A stretch of DNA of 64,000 nucleotides from Rhizobium giardinii bv. giardinii H152 (GCF_000379605.1 NZ_KB902578.1:284291-348290); one strand, 5' to 3'. Counted from the first letter of the stretch, positions 8,737 to 19,833 are shown. Numbers and translations are program-made. The notes: generated from the letters alone by a model not told the origin.

Positions 8737-9593
8737 ACTATGACCACAGGGATCACGGCCCCCGCCGGGTCGGCCAGGTAAAGGAAGTCACCAGCCTTGC
8801 TAATCCGATCATCAAGGACATCAAGGCGCTCGCCAACAAGAAGGAGCGCGACGAGACCCATTCCTTCATCGCCGAGGGGCTGAAGCTTGTCATCGACGCG
8901 CTCGATCTCGGCTGGACCATCAAGACGCTAGTCTACGCCAAGGCGGCCAAGGGCAAGGCGCAGGTCGAGCAGGTGGCGCTGAAGACGGTATCGACCGGCG
9001 GCCTGGTGCTGGAAGTCAGCGAAAAGGTGCTGTCGGCCATCACCCGCCGCGACAACCCGCAGATGGTCGTCGGCGTCTTCGAGCAGCGCTATGCGAACCT
9101 GAAGGACATCAGACCCGAGCTCGGCCAGACCTATGTGGCCCTCGACCGCGTCCGTGATCCCGGCAATCTCGGTACCATCATCCGCACGGCCGACGCGGCC
9201 GGCGCTTCCGGCGTCATCCTGATCGGCGAAACCACGGATCCGTTCTCGCTGGAAACGGTGCGCGCAACCATGGGCTCGGTCTTTGCCATGCCGGTCATCC
9301 GCGCCAGCGTCGCCGATTTCGTCAAATGGCAGAAGGCCGCCGGCGTTCAGGTCGTCGCCACGCATCTTGCGGGGGCCGTCGACTACCGCACCATCGATTA
9401 CCGCAAGAAGCCGGTCGTCCTGCTGATGGGCAACGAGCAGGCCGGCCTGCCGGACGAGTTGGCAAAGGAGGCGACCGCGCTCGCGCGTATTCCGCAGCAG
9501 GGCCGCGCCGATTCTCTCAACCTGGCGATCGCCACCGGCATCATGCTGTTTGAAGCGCGCCGCCATTTGTTGACTTTGGATGCCAGGGCATAA
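8733..9593 (+). CDS. TrmH/SpoU family RNA 2'-O-methyltransferase
   Basis: A 286-residue SPOUT-class enzyme. An N-terminal substrate-binding region (about 15-105) precedes the knotted SpoU domain. All three motifs are present: motif 1 [18 protein letters not shown], motif 2 [11 protein letters not shown] and motif 3 [16 protein letters not shown]. It probably methylates 23S rRNA or tRNA ribose; related proteins include RlmB and TsnR-type enzymes. The ATG at 8733 overlaps the preceding stop as ATGA; an alternative ATG lies at 8721. The stop overlaps the lspA start by one base, so three genes are probably cotranscribed. Confidence 0.9.
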   Translation: MNYDHRDHGPRRVGQVKEVTSLANPIIKDIKALANKKERDETHSFIAEGLKLVIDALDLGWTIKTLVYAKAAKGKAQVEQVALKTVSTGGLVLEVSEKVLSAITRRDNPQMVVGVFEQRYANLKDIRPELGQTYVALDRVRDPGNLGTIIRTADAAGASGVILIGETTDPFSLETVRATMGSVFAMPVIRASVADFVKWQKAAGVQVVATHLAGAVDYRTIDYRKKPVVLLMGNEQAGLPDELAKEATALARIPQQGRADSLNLAIATGIMLFEARRHLLTLDARA

Positions 9594-10081
9594 TGGAAAA
9601 GACGGCTATTTTTTCGCGGCCCCTGCCAATCCTCATTCTTGTCGTCGTCGCCGTTCTGCTCGATCAGGCGATCAAGGCGGCGGTCGAGATGTGGTTGCCA
9701 TTTCAGCAGGCTGTGCCGGTCATCCCGATGCTTGCCCTGTACCGGACCTACAATTACGGAGTGGCGTTTTCCATGCTGTCCGGCATGGAAGGCTGGTTCA
9801 TCGTCACCATGCGCCTCCTCGTCGTCGCTTTCGTCCTCTGGCTGTGGCGGCGCACGTCAAAAGACCGGTTCTTCGCACATCTTGGTTATGCGATGATCAT
9901 TGCGGGCGCCTTGGGCAATCTCGTTGATCGATTGATCTTCGGCTATGTGATCGACTACGTGCTGTTCCACACCGCAACCTGGTCGTTTGCCGTGTTCAAT
10001 CTCGCTGACAGTTTCATTACGATTGGCGCCGGTGCGATCATCCTCGACGAGATACTGCACATGAAAAAGCAGGACGCCTAA
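9593..10081 (+). CDS. lspA: Lipoprotein signal peptidase (signal peptidase II)
   Basis: A 162-residue polytopic inner-membrane aspartyl protease that cleaves signal peptides of diacylglyceryl-modified prolipoproteins. Four transmembrane segments are visible. The conserved motifs are [29 protein letters not shown] and [15 protein letters not shown], carrying the two catalytic aspartates (in GNLVDR and NLADS). Its ATG overlaps the upstream stop (TAATG). Together with lnt at 35.4 kb the window holds two of the three lipoprotein maturation enzymes. Confidence 0.96.
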   Translation: MEKTAIFSRPLPILILVVVAVLLDQAIKAAVEMWLPFQQAVPVIPMLALYRTYNYGVAFSMLSGMEGWFIVTMRLLVVAFVLWLWRRTSKDRFFAHLGYAMIIAGALGNLVDRLIFGYVIDYVLFHTATWSFAVFNLADSFITIGAGAIILDEILHMKKQDA

Positions 10082-10136
10082 AATTTTAAAGACCGGCTGA
10101 AGCCATTCCAAACGCTTGTCGTGCTAGGCAAGCGTC

Positions 10137-12440
10137 ATGAGCGACCTGCCAAACCTGAAAAAGCGGATTGCAGCCGAGTTCAGCGTGCCCCGCCGCACGC
10201 TGGGGCAGGACAGCGCGTCGCAAGCTGCGGCGGATGACAATCTCCATTCCCTGCAGCCGCACGACGGATTTGATGCCTCTCGGGAAAAGTACCCGGCGTT
10301 GAAACCGGCGCTGGCGGGCGGTGCTGTGCTCTGCTCTGCCGCCGTTCTCGCGGCCGGCATCGACGCAGGTTTTTATCTGCTGCCTGCAGGCCTTGCCATA
10401 GCCGGTGTCGCCGGGGCCGCTCTGCTGCTGAAGGATTGGTATCGCTCCGTGGCTCGACCCGCCGCGGTCCGCGGCCGCGTCCAGGAAGAAAAGGCGAGCG
10501 ACAAACGCTGGGAGCGCAGCGAAACATCGCAACTGCTCTCCACTATCCACGACGCACTCGGCGACATCGCCATCATCCGCGAGCCGGGCGGCAGCATCGT
10601 CCAGGCCAATACCGTCTTCCGCCGCCTGACCGGGTGGGCGAAGCCGGAGGGCATGACCTGCGAGGCGCTCGGCATCGACTTCGAGCCGGCGAGCGGCCTC
10701 AATCACTACAGCGTGCGGATCGTCACCGATGCCGGGGTGAAGCTGTTCGATTGGCACGACGTCATCGCCCGCGAACCGGCGAGTGGCATCTTCATGCTGC
10801 ACAGCATCGGCCGCGATGTGACCGAGGAAAGCCGGGTCGCGCGCGAACGCGAGGAAGCGCGCCGCAAGGCCGAAATCGCCAGCCAGGCGAAGTCGCGGCT
10901 GCTGGCAACGGTCAGCCATGAAATCCGCACGCCGCTGTCCGGCATTCTCGGCATGAGCGATCTGATCGGCCAGACGCGGCTCACCAGCGAGCAGAAAAAC
11001 TATCTTTCCGGCATGTGCCAGTCCGGTCATGCGCTGGTGCAACTGGTCGATGATTTGCTCGATTTCTCCTCGATCGAGGTCGGTCGTTTCCAGCTTCGCC
11101 CGGCACCTGCGCCGTTGCGCGAGACGATCGAGAGCGTCGTCGAGATGCTGTCACACCGCGCGCATGACAAAGGCATCGAAATCGGCGCCACCGTCACAGC
11201 CGACGTGCCAAGCCTGATGGATTTCGACGCCGCCCGCCTGCGCCAGGTTCTGTTCAACGTCATCGGCAATGCCGTCAAGTTCACGCATACTGGCGGCGTT
11301 CTCGTCAGGGCCTGCATAGAGCGCGCGACCGCCGTCATCAGGATCGACGACAGCGGCCCGGGCATGACGCCGCAGGAGCAGGCCCGGGTCTTCGACGAGT
11401 TCGAGCAGGCGGGCGGCAACGCCCAGCGCTCCCTCGGCTCCGGTCTTGGCCTGGCGATCTCGCGGCGCATCATGGAGGAATTCGGCGGCTCGCTGGCGGT
11501 TTCCAGCATTCCGGGCAAGGGCAGCACCTTCGAAATCCGCTTTCCGGCTCTGGGCTGCGATCTCGCTGCCGCCGCGCTCGCCAGGACGGGCGTTCTCGAT
11601 GGCTCGCGTGTGCTGGTGATGGCGCCTGCGGGGCCGGCCTCCAAGGCGTTGTCGTCGACGATCAGGACGCTTGGCGGCTTATGCGAATGCGCCGAAACGG
11701 TATTGGAAGCGGCCGTCGCCGTTCGTGCGCTTGCGGCGGCAACATCGCTGACGGACATCATCGTCGATCACCGGCACTCCGCGCAGTTCCAGTCTCTCCT
11801 GGCTCAGATGCCGAGCCTTGATCAGCAGAAGCTGCGCAAGACCTATCTCGTCAATCCGGAGGAGCGCAACGGCCGGCCGATCAACCAGATGGACGGCTAT
11901 CACGCCTGGCTCATTCGGCCGTTGCGGGAAAAGTCACTGGTCGAGGTCCTGCGGGGCCGCATGAAGGGAATGGAAGTGCGCGACGCGATCAACGACAACC
12001 GGCCGGTGCTGCGGGACGCCCCGGCCTTGCGCGAAAAGCCGGTCGAGGGCGGCTTGCTGCTGGCGGAAGACGATCCGGTCAATGCCTTCATGGTCCGCGC
12101 GGTGTTGGAGCGGGCCGGACATCCGGTCCGCGTGGTCGAGGATTTCGAGGCGCTTGCTGTAGCCCTGTTCGATGCACCGGCGGCGGTCCGCATCGACCCG
12201 GAACTGATCGTCACCGACCTCAACATGCCCGGCGGCGACGGATTTTCGATGCTGAAACGGCTTCGAGAGGAGGAGCGCCAGTCGAAAAGAAAGGCTGTTC
12301 CGGTCATCGTGCTCACCTCCGATGCCGCGGTCGAAACCCGTGAGAAACTGCTGGCCGCCGGCGCGAGCGCGGTCCTTTCCAAGCCTGCCGATCCGAAAGC
12401 GTTGACCACGGAAATCGACCGATTGTTGCCTTCTCACTGA
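10137..12440 (+). CDS. Membrane hybrid sensor histidine kinase with receiver domain
   Basis: A 767-residue hybrid kinase. Two adjacent transmembrane helices (about 60-100) are followed by a PAS domain (about 125-235) and a HisKA domain with phospho-acceptor His261 in [17 protein letters not shown]. An HATPase_c domain follows, with N box ([12 protein letters not shown]) and G boxes ([28 protein letters not shown]). Next comes a degenerate middle segment (about 485-615), then a C-terminal receiver domain with Asp694 in [13 protein letters not shown] and the conserved Lys in VLSKPADP. The periplasmic part is minimal, so the signal is probably cytoplasmic or intramembrane. It sits between lspA and olsB. 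Target pathway unknown. Confidence 0.9.
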   Translation: MSDLPNLKKRIAAEFSVPRRTLGQDSASQAAADDNLHSLQPHDGFDASREKYPALKPALAGGAVLCSAAVLAAGIDAGFYLLPAGLAIAGVAGAALLLKDWYRSVARPAAVRGRVQEEKASDKRWERSETSQLLSTIHDALGDIAIIREPGGSIVQANTVFRRLTGWAKPEGMTCEALGIDFEPASGLNHYSVRIVTDAGVKLFDWHDVIAREPASGIFMLHSIGRDVTEESRVAREREEARRKAEIASQAKSRLLATVSHEIRTPLSGILGMSDLIGQTRLTSEQKNYLSGMCQSGHALVQLVDDLLDFSSIEVGRFQLRPAPAPLRETIESVVEMLSHRAHDKGIEIGATVTADVPSLMDFDAARLRQVLFNVIGNAVKFTHTGGVLVRACIERATAVIRIDDSGPGMTPQEQARVFDEFEQAGGNAQRSLGSGLGLAISRRIMEEFGGSLAVSSIPGKGSTFEIRFPALGCDLAAAALARTGVLDGSRVLVMAPAGPASKALSSTIRTLGGLCECAETVLEAAVAVRALAAATSLTDIIVDHRHSAQFQSLLAQMPSLDQQKLRKTYLVNPEERNGRPINQMDGYHAWLIRPLREKSLVEVLRGRMKGMEVRDAINDNRPVLRDAPALREKPVEGGLLLAEDDPVNAFMVRAVLERAGHPVRVVEDFEALAVALFDAPAAVRIDPELIVTDLNMPGGDGFSMLKRLREEERQSKRKAVPVIVLTSDAAVETREKLLAAGASAVLSKPADPKALTTEIDRLLPSH

Positions 12441-12466
12441 CAGCCAGCCTTTGCCTGGCGGCCTCA

Positions 12467-12519
12467 ATGTCACTATCCTGTCGCAGAAACGTGGTTTATG
12501 CCGGACAGGATCATAGTGA
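12467..12519 (+). promoter_or_regulatory. PHO-box-like promoter element and hairpin before olsB
   Basis: Two imperfect copies of the PhoB half-site CTGTCAT occur as ATGTCAC-TATC-CTGTCGC (12467-12484), with the 4-bp spacer and 11-bp period of a PHO box. A -10-like TTTATG lies about ten bases later (12495-12500), the usual geometry of PhoB-activated promoters. Overlapping this is a long inverted repeat: TCACTAT+CCTGTC (12470-12482) pairs with GACAGG-atc-ATAGTGA (12504-12519). Ornithine lipids are known to rise in phosphate-starved rhizobia. Assignment is by motif only. Confidence 0.4.
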
Positions 12520-12534
12520 CCAGGATGACGCGCA

Positions 12535-13413
12535 ATGACAGTCGAACCTTTGGATCTGGTGATCGTGGCTGACCAGCCGCAGACCCGTGTCCGGGGCGTC
12601 AATGCCCCGGCGTCGGATGTGCTTGGCCGTATTGGCAATCTGGAAACCCGTCTTGCCCGCAATGCATCGGAGATCGATGCCGCCCAGGCGGTGCGCTACA
12701 AGGTCTTCGTCGAAGAAATGAAGGCGCAGATCCCGCAGGATGCCGAACGCCGCAAGCGTGATGCGGATGCCTGGGATGTTGTCTGCGATCATCTGCTGGT
12801 GCTGGACACGGCGATCGAGGGCGATCCGGAGGACCAGATCGTCGGCACCTACCGGCTGCTTCGCCAGGACGTTGCGGCCAGGACCGGCGGCTTTTATTCG
12901 GCTTCCGAGTTTTCCGTTGGCTGCCTGCTGGAACGCCATCCCGAGAAGAAGTTCATGGAGCTTGGCCGCTCCTGCGTCCTGCCGCAATATCGCACCAAGC
13001 GCACTGTCGAGCTTCTCTGGCAGGGCAACTGGGCCTATGCGCTCAAATACGGCGTCGATGCGATGTTCGGTTGCGGCTCCTTCCCCGGCGTCATCCCGGA
13101 GGAACACGCACTGGCACTCTCCTTCCTCCACCATAACATGGTGGTGCGGGAGGAATGGGACGTCTCAGCCCTTCCGGAACTGTTCCGCACGATGGATCTG
13201 ATGCCCGCCGAAGCCATCAACATGCGCAAGGCGCTCGCCGCGCTGCCGCCGCTGATCAAGGGCTACATGCGCCTCGGCGCCATGGTCGGCAAGGGCGCCG
13301 TCGTCGATCATGCCTTCCGCACGACGGATGTGCTGATCGTCCTGCCGATCACGCATATTTCCGGTCGCTATCTCAATTACTACGGTAATGATGCCGGCAG
13401 ATTCTCTACCTGA
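12535..13413 (+). CDS. olsB: L-ornithine N-alpha-acyltransferase OlsB
   Basis: A 292-residue acyltransferase matching the OlsB family by length and layout. The GNAT-like core contains GRIGNLETRLARNASEIDAA, AVRYKVFVEEM and FMELGRSCVLPQYRTKRTVE. The C-terminal half carries GVDAMFGCGSFPGV and PLIKGYMRLGAMVGKGAVVD. OlsB transfers a 3-hydroxy fatty acyl group from acyl carrier protein to the alpha-amino group of ornithine, giving lyso-ornithine lipid, which OlsA completes. In Sinorhizobium meliloti olsB also neighbours tme and mutS, as here. Ornithine lipids replace phospholipids when phosphate is scarce. AGGA precedes the start. The partner gene olsA is about 17 kb downstream. Confidence 0.9.
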   Translation: MTVEPLDLVIVADQPQTRVRGVNAPASDVLGRIGNLETRLARNASEIDAAQAVRYKVFVEEMKAQIPQDAERRKRDADAWDVVCDHLLVLDTAIEGDPEDQIVGTYRLLRQDVAARTGGFYSASEFSVGCLLERHPEKKFMELGRSCVLPQYRTKRTVELLWQGNWAYALKYGVDAMFGCGSFPGVIPEEHALALSFLHHNMVVREEWDVSALPELFRTMDLMPAEAINMRKALAALPPLIKGYMRLGAMVGKGAVVDHAFRTTDVLIVLPITHISGRYLNYYGNDAGRFST

Positions 13414-13475
13414 TGAAAAACCATTCAAGGTTGCAAAACATCTTGACGCTACGCAGCATTGTCGAATACAGTTGG

Positions 13476-13604
13476 CTTGTGAGTGAACATAAGCCCCGTC
13501 CCTTACTGCATAAAAAGTATTCAGCAGGCTTGGCCTGAATATTTAAATCAAGATCGGCATATCGCATGAAAAAGCCCGCAACGGTTCCCCGAGCGGGCTT
13601 TTTT
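13476..13604 (+). ncRNA. Candidate intergenic small RNA
   Basis: Between olsB and the oppositely oriented tme gene, a rhizobial-style promoter is visible. CTTGAC (13442-13447) is followed after 17-18 bases by AATACAG (13465-13471), predicting a start near 13476. The transcript would be about 125 nt. It contains a stem-loop built from TATTC...GAATA around AGGC-TTG-GCCT (about 13529-13553) and ends at a strong terminator (13569-13604). No ORF with a ribosome-binding site lies inside. Alternatively the terminator only serves olsB and tme. Confidence 0.4.
13569..13604. terminator. Bidirectional intrinsic terminator between olsB and tme
   Basis: The stem GCCCGC (13574-13579) / GCGGGC (13593-13598) is flanked by five A on the left and six T on the right. 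It therefore works on either strand for the convergent olsB and tme genes, and for the candidate small RNA. Confidence 0.85.
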
Positions 13605-13623
13605 CGTGCCTTGCTTGTCTTGA

Positions 13624-15909
13624 TCAGCTGCCGGCATTGTGTGCCGCAAGGGCTGCCATATTGACGATGTCGGAATCCTTGGCCGCCATCGAAACGATCT
13701 GGACCGATTTGTCGAGACCGACGAGCAGCGGGCCGATGACGGTCGATCCGCCCAGTTCCTGCAGCATCTTCGTCGAGATCGAGGCCGAGTGGAATGCCGG
13801 CATGACGAGCACGTTGGCGGTGCCGGAAAGCCGGCAGAAGGGATACTGTTCCATCACCCGGGCGTTGAGTGCCACATCCGCACCCATCTCGCCGTCATAT
13901 TCGAAATCGACGCGGCGCCTGTCGAGGATGTTGACGGCCTCGCGCACCCGCTCCGAGCGCTCGCCGGACGGGTGGCCGAACGTCGAATAGGCAAGCATCG
14001 CCACGCGCGGGAAATAGCCGAGCCGGCGGGCGAGGCCTGCCGCTTCCTCGGCGATGTCGGCGAGTTCCTCGGCCGACGGCATGTCGTGCACGGCCGTGTC
14101 GGCGACCAACACGGTGCGGCCGCGGCACAGCGCCAGCGACACGCCGATCACCCGGTGTCCCGGTTTCGGATCGATACAGCGGCGCACGTCCTCGAGCGCG
14201 GTGGAATAGTTGCGGGTAATGCCCGTCACCATGCCGTCGGCGTCGCCCAAGGCCACCATGCAGGCGGCGAAGTGGTTGCGGTCGTTATTGATCAGGCGCT
14301 GGGCATCGCGGTAGAGATAGCCCTTCCGCTGCAGCCGGGCGTAAAGATAGTCCGTATAGGCGCCGGTGCGTTTGGAAATGCGCGCATTGACGATCTGGAT
14401 GCCCGGCCGGTCGAGGTCGATACCCTCCCGATCGGCCATCTCGCGCATCTGCTGCTCGCGGCCGAGAAGCAGGGCGGTGCCGAGTTCCTGGTTCACATAG
14501 GCAAGTGCCGAGCGCATCATCTGAACCTCTTCGCCTTCGGCAAAGACGATCCGCTTCGGCTGGCGGCGGACGCGCTCGTAGATTCGCTGCAGCGTCGAGG
14601 CGATCGGATCGCGCCGGGCCGAAAGCTGACGGCCATAGGCGGCCAGATCCGGAAGAGTCTTTCGGGCAACCCCGCTCTCCATCGCCGCCTTCGCCACCGC
14701 GACCGGAATGGACGAGATCAGGCGCGGATCGAAGGGCACGGGAATGATGTATTGCGGGCCGAAACGCGGCCGGTTGCCCTGATAGGCCGCCGCCACGTCA
14801 TCCGGGACGTCTTCCTTGGCAAGGTTTGCCAAGGCCTCGGCCGCGGCGATCTTCATGGCTTCGTTGATGGTCGAGGCATGGACGTCGAGCGCGCCGCGGA
14901 ACATGTAGGGAAAGCACAGCACGTTGTTGACTTGGTTCGGATAGTCGGATCGGCCGGTGGCCATGATCGCGTCGTCGCGAATGGCGGACACCTCCTCCGG
15001 CGTGATTTCCGGATCGGGATTGGCCATCGCGAAGATGATCGGCTTTTCCGCCATGGAACGGATCATCGCCTCCGAGAAGGCACCCTTTTGCGACAGGCCG
15101 AGCACCACATCCGCGCCGTCCATTGCGTCTTCGAGGGTACGCCGGTCGGTCTTGACCGCATGCGCCGACTTCCATTGGTTCATGCCTTCGGTGCGGCCCT
15201 GGTAGATGACGCCCTTCGTGTCGCACATGATGATGTTTTCGGGTGCAAAACCCATCGACTTGATGAGCTCGACGCAGGCAATGGCCGCCGCGCCTGCGCC
15301 ATTGCACACCAGCCGCGTGGTCTTCAGGTCACGGCCTGTCAGCTGCAGCGCGTTGATGAGGCCTGCGGTTGCGATGATCGCCGTGCCGTGCTGGTCGTCA
15401 TGGAAGACGGGAATATCCATGATCTCGCGCAGTTTCTGCTCGATGATGAAGCATTCCGGCGCCTTGATGTCCTCCAGGTTGATCCCCCCGAAGGAGGGGC
15501 CGAGGAACCGCACGCAATTGATGAATTCGTCGGCGTCTTCCGTATCGACCTCGAGGTCGATCGAATCAACGTCGGCGAAGCGCTTGAACAGGACAGACTT
15601 TCCTTCCATCACCGGCTTGGAGGCCAGTGCGCCGAGATTTCCAAGGCCGAGGATGGCGGTGCCGTTCGAAATGACGGCCACCATGTTGCCGCGCGTCGTG
15701 TAGTCATAGGCGGTTGCCGGATTGGCCGCGATCGCCTTCACCGGCACCGCGACGCCGGGCGAATAGGCAAGCGACAGGTCGCGCTGCGTCGCCATCGGCT
15801 TGGTCGGTGAAATTTCCAGCTTTCCGGGCCGGCCCTGCGAGTGAAAATCGAGCGCTTCCTGGTCCGTTACGCTGGTGGCGCTGCGACCACTCTTGTCCTT
15901 TGCCGACAT
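13624..15909 (-). CDS. tme: NADP-dependent malic enzyme with C-terminal phosphotransacetylase-like domain
   Basis: A 761-residue bifunctional-type malic enzyme that converts malate to pyruvate and CO2. Residues about 1-430 hold the malic enzyme N-domain ([14 protein letters not shown]) and NAD-binding domain ([19 protein letters not shown]), with [12 protein letters not shown] at the substrate site. Residues about 440-760 resemble phosphate acetyltransferase ([20 protein letters not shown] onward), thought to be regulatory rather than catalytic. Rhizobia carry dme (NAD) and tme (NADP) paralogues. The location beside olsB and mutS matches S. meliloti tme, so I use that symbol; maeB is the E. 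coli equivalent. The ATG at 15909 follows GGAGG. The frame stays open far upstream but that part is antisense to mutS. Confidence 0.93.
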   Translation of the reverse strand: MSAKDKSGRSATSVTDQEALDFHSQGRPGKLEISPTKPMATQRDLSLAYSPGVAVPVKAIAANPATAYDYTTRGNMVAVISNGTAILGLGNLGALASKPVMEGKSVLFKRFADVDSIDLEVDTEDADEFINCVRFLGPSFGGINLEDIKAPECFIIEQKLREIMDIPVFHDDQHGTAIIATAGLINALQLTGRDLKTTRLVCNGAGAAAIACVELIKSMGFAPENIIMCDTKGVIYQGRTEGMNQWKSAHAVKTDRRTLEDAMDGADVVLGLSQKGAFSEAMIRSMAEKPIIFAMANPDPEITPEEVSAIRDDAIMATGRSDYPNQVNNVLCFPYMFRGALDVHASTINEAMKIAAAEALANLAKEDVPDDVAAAYQGNRPRFGPQYIIPVPFDPRLISSIPVAVAKAAMESGVARKTLPDLAAYGRQLSARRDPIASTLQRIYERVRRQPKRIVFAEGEEVQMMRSALAYVNQELGTALLLGREQQMREMADREGIDLDRPGIQIVNARISKRTGAYTDYLYARLQRKGYLYRDAQRLINNDRNHFAACMVALGDADGMVTGITRNYSTALEDVRRCIDPKPGHRVIGVSLALCRGRTVLVADTAVHDMPSAEELADIAEEAAGLARRLGYFPRVAMLAYSTFGHPSGERSERVREAVNILDRRRVDFEYDGEMGADVALNARVMEQYPFCRLSGTANVLVMPAFHSASISTKMLQELGGSTVIGPLLVGLDKSVQIVSMAAKDSDIVNMAALAAHNAGS

Positions 15910-16011
15910 GGATCCTCCAACCTTTTGTGGGCGACGGCACTGCTGCGCCGCTTTGTTGTTGTCTTCTATAAACGCGCATGGATAGTGTGGCACCACTTTT
16001 TTGGGACAAGC

Positions 16012-18753
16012 ATGACTTTTATAGCCGAGCCGATCACCCGCAACGCCGAGGTTCTCACCGCCGTTCAACTGGCGACGGAGGAAAGCCGCGCCACGGCCAC
16101 GCCGATGATGGAACAGTACATCGAGATCAAGGCGAACAATCCGGATTCGCTCCTTTTCTATCGGATGGGCGATTTCTACGAATTGTTCTTCCAGGACGCC
16201 GTCGAAGCCGCGCGCGCGCTCGGCATCACGCTCACCAAGCGCGGCCAGCATCTCGGCCAGGAAATCCCGATGTGCGGCGTGCCGGTGCATGCGGCGGATG
16301 ACTATCTGCAGAAGCTGATCGGGCTCGGTTTCCGCGTCGCCGTCTGCGAACAGGTCGAGGATCCGGCTGAAGCCAAGAAGCGCGGCTCCAAGTCGGTCGT
16401 CAAGCGGGACGTCGTGCGCCTCGTCACGCCCGGCACCATCACCGAAGACAAGCTGCTCTCGCCGTCCGAATCCAACTACCTGATGGCCCTCGCTCGCATT
16501 CGCGGCAGCTCGGAGCCGGCGATCGCGCTCGCCTGGATCGATATTTCCACCGGTGTCTTCCGCCTCGCCGAAACCACCGAAACGCGGCTGCTGGCCGACA
16601 TCCTCCGTATCGAGCCGCGTGAGCTCATTCTCGCCGATACCGTCTTCCATGATCCGCAGATGCGCCCCGTCATCGACATTCTCGGCCGCGTCGCCGTCCC
16701 GCAACCTTCGGTGTTGTTCGACAGCGCCACGGCGGAGAACCGCGTCACCCGCTATTACGGCGTCAAGACGCTCGACGGTTTCGGCAGTTTTTCCCGTGCC
16801 GAACTTGCCGCCGCCTCGGCCGCGATTTCTTACGTGGAGAAGACCCAGTTCTCGGAGCGCCCGCCGCTCGGCACGCCGGAGCGCGAAAGCGCGGCCTCGA
16901 CGCTGTTCATCGACCCGGCTACCCGCGCCAATCTGGAACTCGTCAAGACGCAGTCCGGCGACCGCAACGGCACGCTCCTGAAGGCGCTCGACCGGACGGT
17001 GACCGGCGGCGGCGCCCGGCTGCTCGCCGAGCGGCTGATGTCGCCGCTGACAGATCCGGAGCGGATCAACGCCCGGCTCGATTCGATCACCGCGCTCTCC
17101 GACCAGCCCGCCTTCTGCAGCGATCTGCGTTCCGCGCTGAAACACGTGCCGGACATGCCGCGTGCTCTGTCGCGCCTCTCGCTCGGCCGTGGCGGCCCGC
17201 GCGATCTCGGCGCCATCCTTGCGGGCTGCCAGGCGGCGGCGGAAATCGCGGGGCTGCTCGGCAGCGGCAATCTTTCGGAGGAACTGGCCGCCTCGCTGCG
17301 GGCGCTGAACGCGCTGCCGGGCGAGCTCGTGCAGAAACTTGCAACGCTTCTCGGCGACGAGCTGCCGCTCCTGAAGCGCGATGGCGGCTTCCTGCGCGAC
17401 GGCGCCAGCCTCGAGCTTGACGAGATGCGGGCGTTGCGCGACCAGTCTCGCCGCGTCATCGCCGGCCTGCAGCTCAATTATGCCGAGGAAACCGGCATCA
17501 AGTCGCTGAAGATCAAGTACAACAACGTGCTTGGCTATTTCATCGAGGTAACGCAGGGCAATGCCGGTCCGATGACCGAGGGGACAGAAGCCCGCGCCCG
17601 CTTCATCCATCGCCAGACGATGGCCAACGCCATGCGGTTCACCACGACTGAACTGTCCGATCTCGAAACGAAAATCGCCAATGCCGCCGACCGGGCGCTG
17701 TCGATCGAGCTCGAAGCCTTCGAAAGGATGACCGCCGCCGTGGTGGCGGAGGCAGAGGCAATCAAGGCGGCCGCGTTGGCGCTTGCCGTCGTCGATGTCT
17801 CCGCCGCTCTTGCGACGCTTGCCGAAGAGCAGGCCTATTGCCGTCCGCACGTCGACCAGTCGAAGATGTTTTCGATCGACGGCGGCCGCCATCCGGTGGT
17901 CGAGCAGGCGCTGCGCCGCCAGTCGGGGATGGCGTTCGTCGCCAACACCTGCGATCTGTCGCCGCATGACGGCGAAGGCGACGGGGCGATCTGGCTGCTC
18001 ACCGGTCCCAATATGGGCGGTAAATCGACCTTCCTGCGCCAGAACGCGCTGATCGCCATCATGGCGCAAATGGGCAGCTTCGTGCCGGCCGCCTCCGCCC
18101 ATATCGGCATTGTCGACCGCCTGTTTTCCCGCGTCGGTGCGTCCGACGACCTGGCGCGCGGCCGCTCCACCTTCATGGTCGAGATGGTCGAGACGGCCGC
18201 CATCCTCAACCAGGCGACCGACCGCTCGCTGGTCATCCTCGATGAGATCGGCCGCGGCACCGCCACCTTCGACGGCCTGTCGATCGCCTGGGCCGCCGTC
18301 GAGCATCTGCATGAAGCCAACCGCTGCCGCGGCCTCTTCGCCACCCATTTCCACGAGTTGACTGTGCTTTCCGAAAAGCTGGCGCGGCTTTCCAACGCCA
18401 CCATGCGGGTCAAGGAATGGCACGGCGACGTCATCTTCCTGCACGAGGTCGGACCGGGCGCCGCCGACCGCTCCTACGGCATCCAGGTCGCCCGCCTTGC
18501 GGGCCTGCCGGCGTCCGTCGTCGCCCGCGCCAAGGACGTGCTGGCAAAGCTCGAGGATGCCGACCGCAAGAACCCGGCAAGTCAGCTGATCGACGACCTG
18601 CCGCTGTTCCAGGTCGCCATCCGCCGCGAGGAGCACGCCAAGCCCGGTCCGTCCAAGGTGGAGGAAGCTTTGAAGAGCCTCAATCCGGATGACATGACTC
18701 CCCGCGAAGCGATGGATGCGCTCTATGCGCTGAAGAAGCAGCTTGCGGGCTGA
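16012..18753 (+). CDS. mutS: DNA mismatch repair protein MutS
   Basis: A 913-residue mismatch sensor. The mismatch-reading Phe-x-Glu motif is intact as FYE at residues 55-57 (MGDFYELF). The connector, core ([14 protein letters not shown]) and clamp domains follow. The ATPase carries Walker A at about 664-672 (GPNMGGKST), a Walker B-type [10 protein letters not shown] and the downstream ATHFHEL. It starts repair of replication mismatches with MutL. The frame is open upstream to 15841 but overlaps tme. The ATG at 16012 gives the family-typical N-terminus [14 protein letters not shown]. tme and mutS are divergent across about 100 bp that must hold both promoters. Confidence 0.97.
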   Translation: MTFIAEPITRNAEVLTAVQLATEESRATATPMMEQYIEIKANNPDSLLFYRMGDFYELFFQDAVEAARALGITLTKRGQHLGQEIPMCGVPVHAADDYLQKLIGLGFRVAVCEQVEDPAEAKKRGSKSVVKRDVVRLVTPGTITEDKLLSPSESNYLMALARIRGSSEPAIALAWIDISTGVFRLAETTETRLLADILRIEPRELILADTVFHDPQMRPVIDILGRVAVPQPSVLFDSATAENRVTRYYGVKTLDGFGSFSRAELAAASAAISYVEKTQFSERPPLGTPERESAASTLFIDPATRANLELVKTQSGDRNGTLLKALDRTVTGGGARLLAERLMSPLTDPERINARLDSITALSDQPAFCSDLRSALKHVPDMPRALSRLSLGRGGPRDLGAILAGCQAAAEIAGLLGSGNLSEELAASLRALNALPGELVQKLATLLGDELPLLKRDGGFLRDGASLELDEMRALRDQSRRVIAGLQLNYAEETGIKSLKIKYNNVLGYFIEVTQGNAGPMTEGTEARARFIHRQTMANAMRFTTTELSDLETKIANAADRALSIELEAFERMTAAVVAEAEAIKAAALALAVVDVSAALATLAEEQAYCRPHVDQSKMFSIDGGRHPVVEQALRRQSGMAFVANTCDLSPHDGEGDGAIWLLTGPNMGGKSTFLRQNALIAIMAQMGSFVPAASAHIGIVDRLFSRVGASDDLARGRSTFMVEMVETAAILNQATDRSLVILDEIGRGTATFDGLSIAWAAVEHLHEANRCRGLFATHFHELTVLSEKLARLSNATMRVKEWHGDVIFLHEVGPGAADRSYGIQVARLAGLPASVVARAKDVLAKLEDADRKNPASQLIDDLPLFQVAIRREEHAKPGPSKVEEALKSLNPDDMTPREAMDALYALKKQLAG

Positions 18754-18765
18754 AGGCCACAGTCA

Positions 18766-19833
18766 TCATCGCTCAAGTAGCGTTTTTGTCAGGAAGAGAC
18801 CTATTCTCTGCAGCATCTGCTGATGAAGCGCCTGACGCGGAAGATTGCCGCCGTCGTCGCAGACAGGGTCGTCATTCTCAGCCTTGAGCAGCTCGGCTCC
18901 GTTTGGGTTGCAGAGGCCCAGAAAGCTGAAATGGACAGCACCTGCTATGCTGGCGAACTCGGCTTGAGGAATAGCGGCGGCAAGGGAATCCGCCTTGAGC
19001 GTTACAGGTACGTCACTGCCGACGCCGAGATTGAGCAGCAAGCCGGGAATGATTATGGTTCTCAAACTGTCGGTTCTGTAGCCAGGCGCAAAGCCCGGGT
19101 CGATGGCGACGAAGGCGGATATTCGCGGATCGCGGCTTTCCTTGTCAAACCTCGATTTGTCGACGGTAGCCAGATCCACGCCTCCGCGCCGCAGCCATGT
19201 GCAATCGGATTGTGGTGACAGCATAGTCTGGCAATACGCTTGGTAGGCCTCAAGCGACATGCGTGCGCCCGCCATCAGAAGAACGCTGTTGCCGCCGAGC
19301 GAAAAACCCATGGCCGCAATGCGTTTTTCATCGATTTGCTTTGACCAGTGATCGTCCGCCAGCAGGACATCCAGAAGTTCGGACAAATCTTCGGGGCGGT
19401 TCCATATCTTGATGCAGTTCGAGATTGCCATATCCGTCGAGGTGCATCCGGCGTGGTTGGGGCTTGCGACCACGAAACCGTTCTTCGCAAGAAATGTCGA
19501 AACCCACCCAAGACCCGCAGCGTTCCCGCCCGAGCCATGCGACAAAAGCACAAGTGGCCATTTCCCTTTTGCCGGTGTTGCCTCCCGGCGTGCCGGAACG
19601 CCTTGCCATAGTGCGTTGGCTCCCAACCTATAAACCTCGCCATCGGTTTTTGCGGGGTAGGTCATCAGCACGCGTTCAGATTTGCCGCTATCGGGCTGCG
19701 TGATGGTGATCCAGCGCGTCCCCGCCTCAAAGGCGCAAGTCGGGCCGGCCAGCGCCAGAAGCGGCAGCACCAGCAGGGCGGTGAAGCGGCGGTGCGACGT
19801 GGCAGTGAAATGACGGGAAGCGGAAAGTGGCAT
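18766..19833 (-). CDS. Secreted alpha/beta hydrolase (dienelactone hydrolase-like)
   Basis: A 355-residue protein from the ATG at 19833, which has AAGGA upstream; a longer reading to 19884 lacks this. Residues about 1-34 are a signal peptide (FTALLVLPLLALAGPTCAFE). The catalytic domain has an oxyanion strand LVLLSHGSGGN, nucleophile elbow MGFSLGGNS (Ser about 178), a late acidic region and the His region IAGAVHFSFL. This resembles predicted dienelactone hydrolases and PAF-acetylhydrolase-like proteins; substrate unknown. Several cysteines fit an exported protein. It is divergent from the AraC-type regulator, a frequent regulator-target layout, and the two genes interrupt the mutS-glnD neighbourhood. 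Confidence 0.8.
   Translation of the reverse strand: MPLSASRHFTATSHRRFTALLVLPLLALAGPTCAFEAGTRWITITQPDSGKSERVLMTYPAKTDGEVYRLGANALWQGVPARREATPAKGKWPLVLLSHGSGGNAAGLGWVSTFLAKNGFVVASPNHAGCTSTDMAISNCIKIWNRPEDLSELLDVLLADDHWSKQIDEKRIAAMGFSLGGNSVLLMAGARMSLEAYQAYCQTMLSPQSDCTWLRRGGVDLATVDKSRFDKESRDPRISAFVAIDPGFAPGYRTDSLRTIIIPGLLLNLGVGSDVPVTLKADSLAAAIPQAEFASIAGAVHFSFLGLCNPNGAELLKAENDDPVCDDGGNLPRQALHQQMLQRIGLFLTKTLLER

Noticed and set aside
13639-15810. 723-codon plus-strand frame opposite tme
   Set aside because: Antisense shadow of a gene with clear malic enzyme and phosphotransacetylase-like motifs.
15910-18636. Open frame continuing the tme frame for about 900 codons antisense to mutS
   Set aside because: It mirrors mutS codons, has no matching start signal, and its translation is Gln/Arg/His-rich low-complexity sequence typical of the antisense of GC-rich genes.
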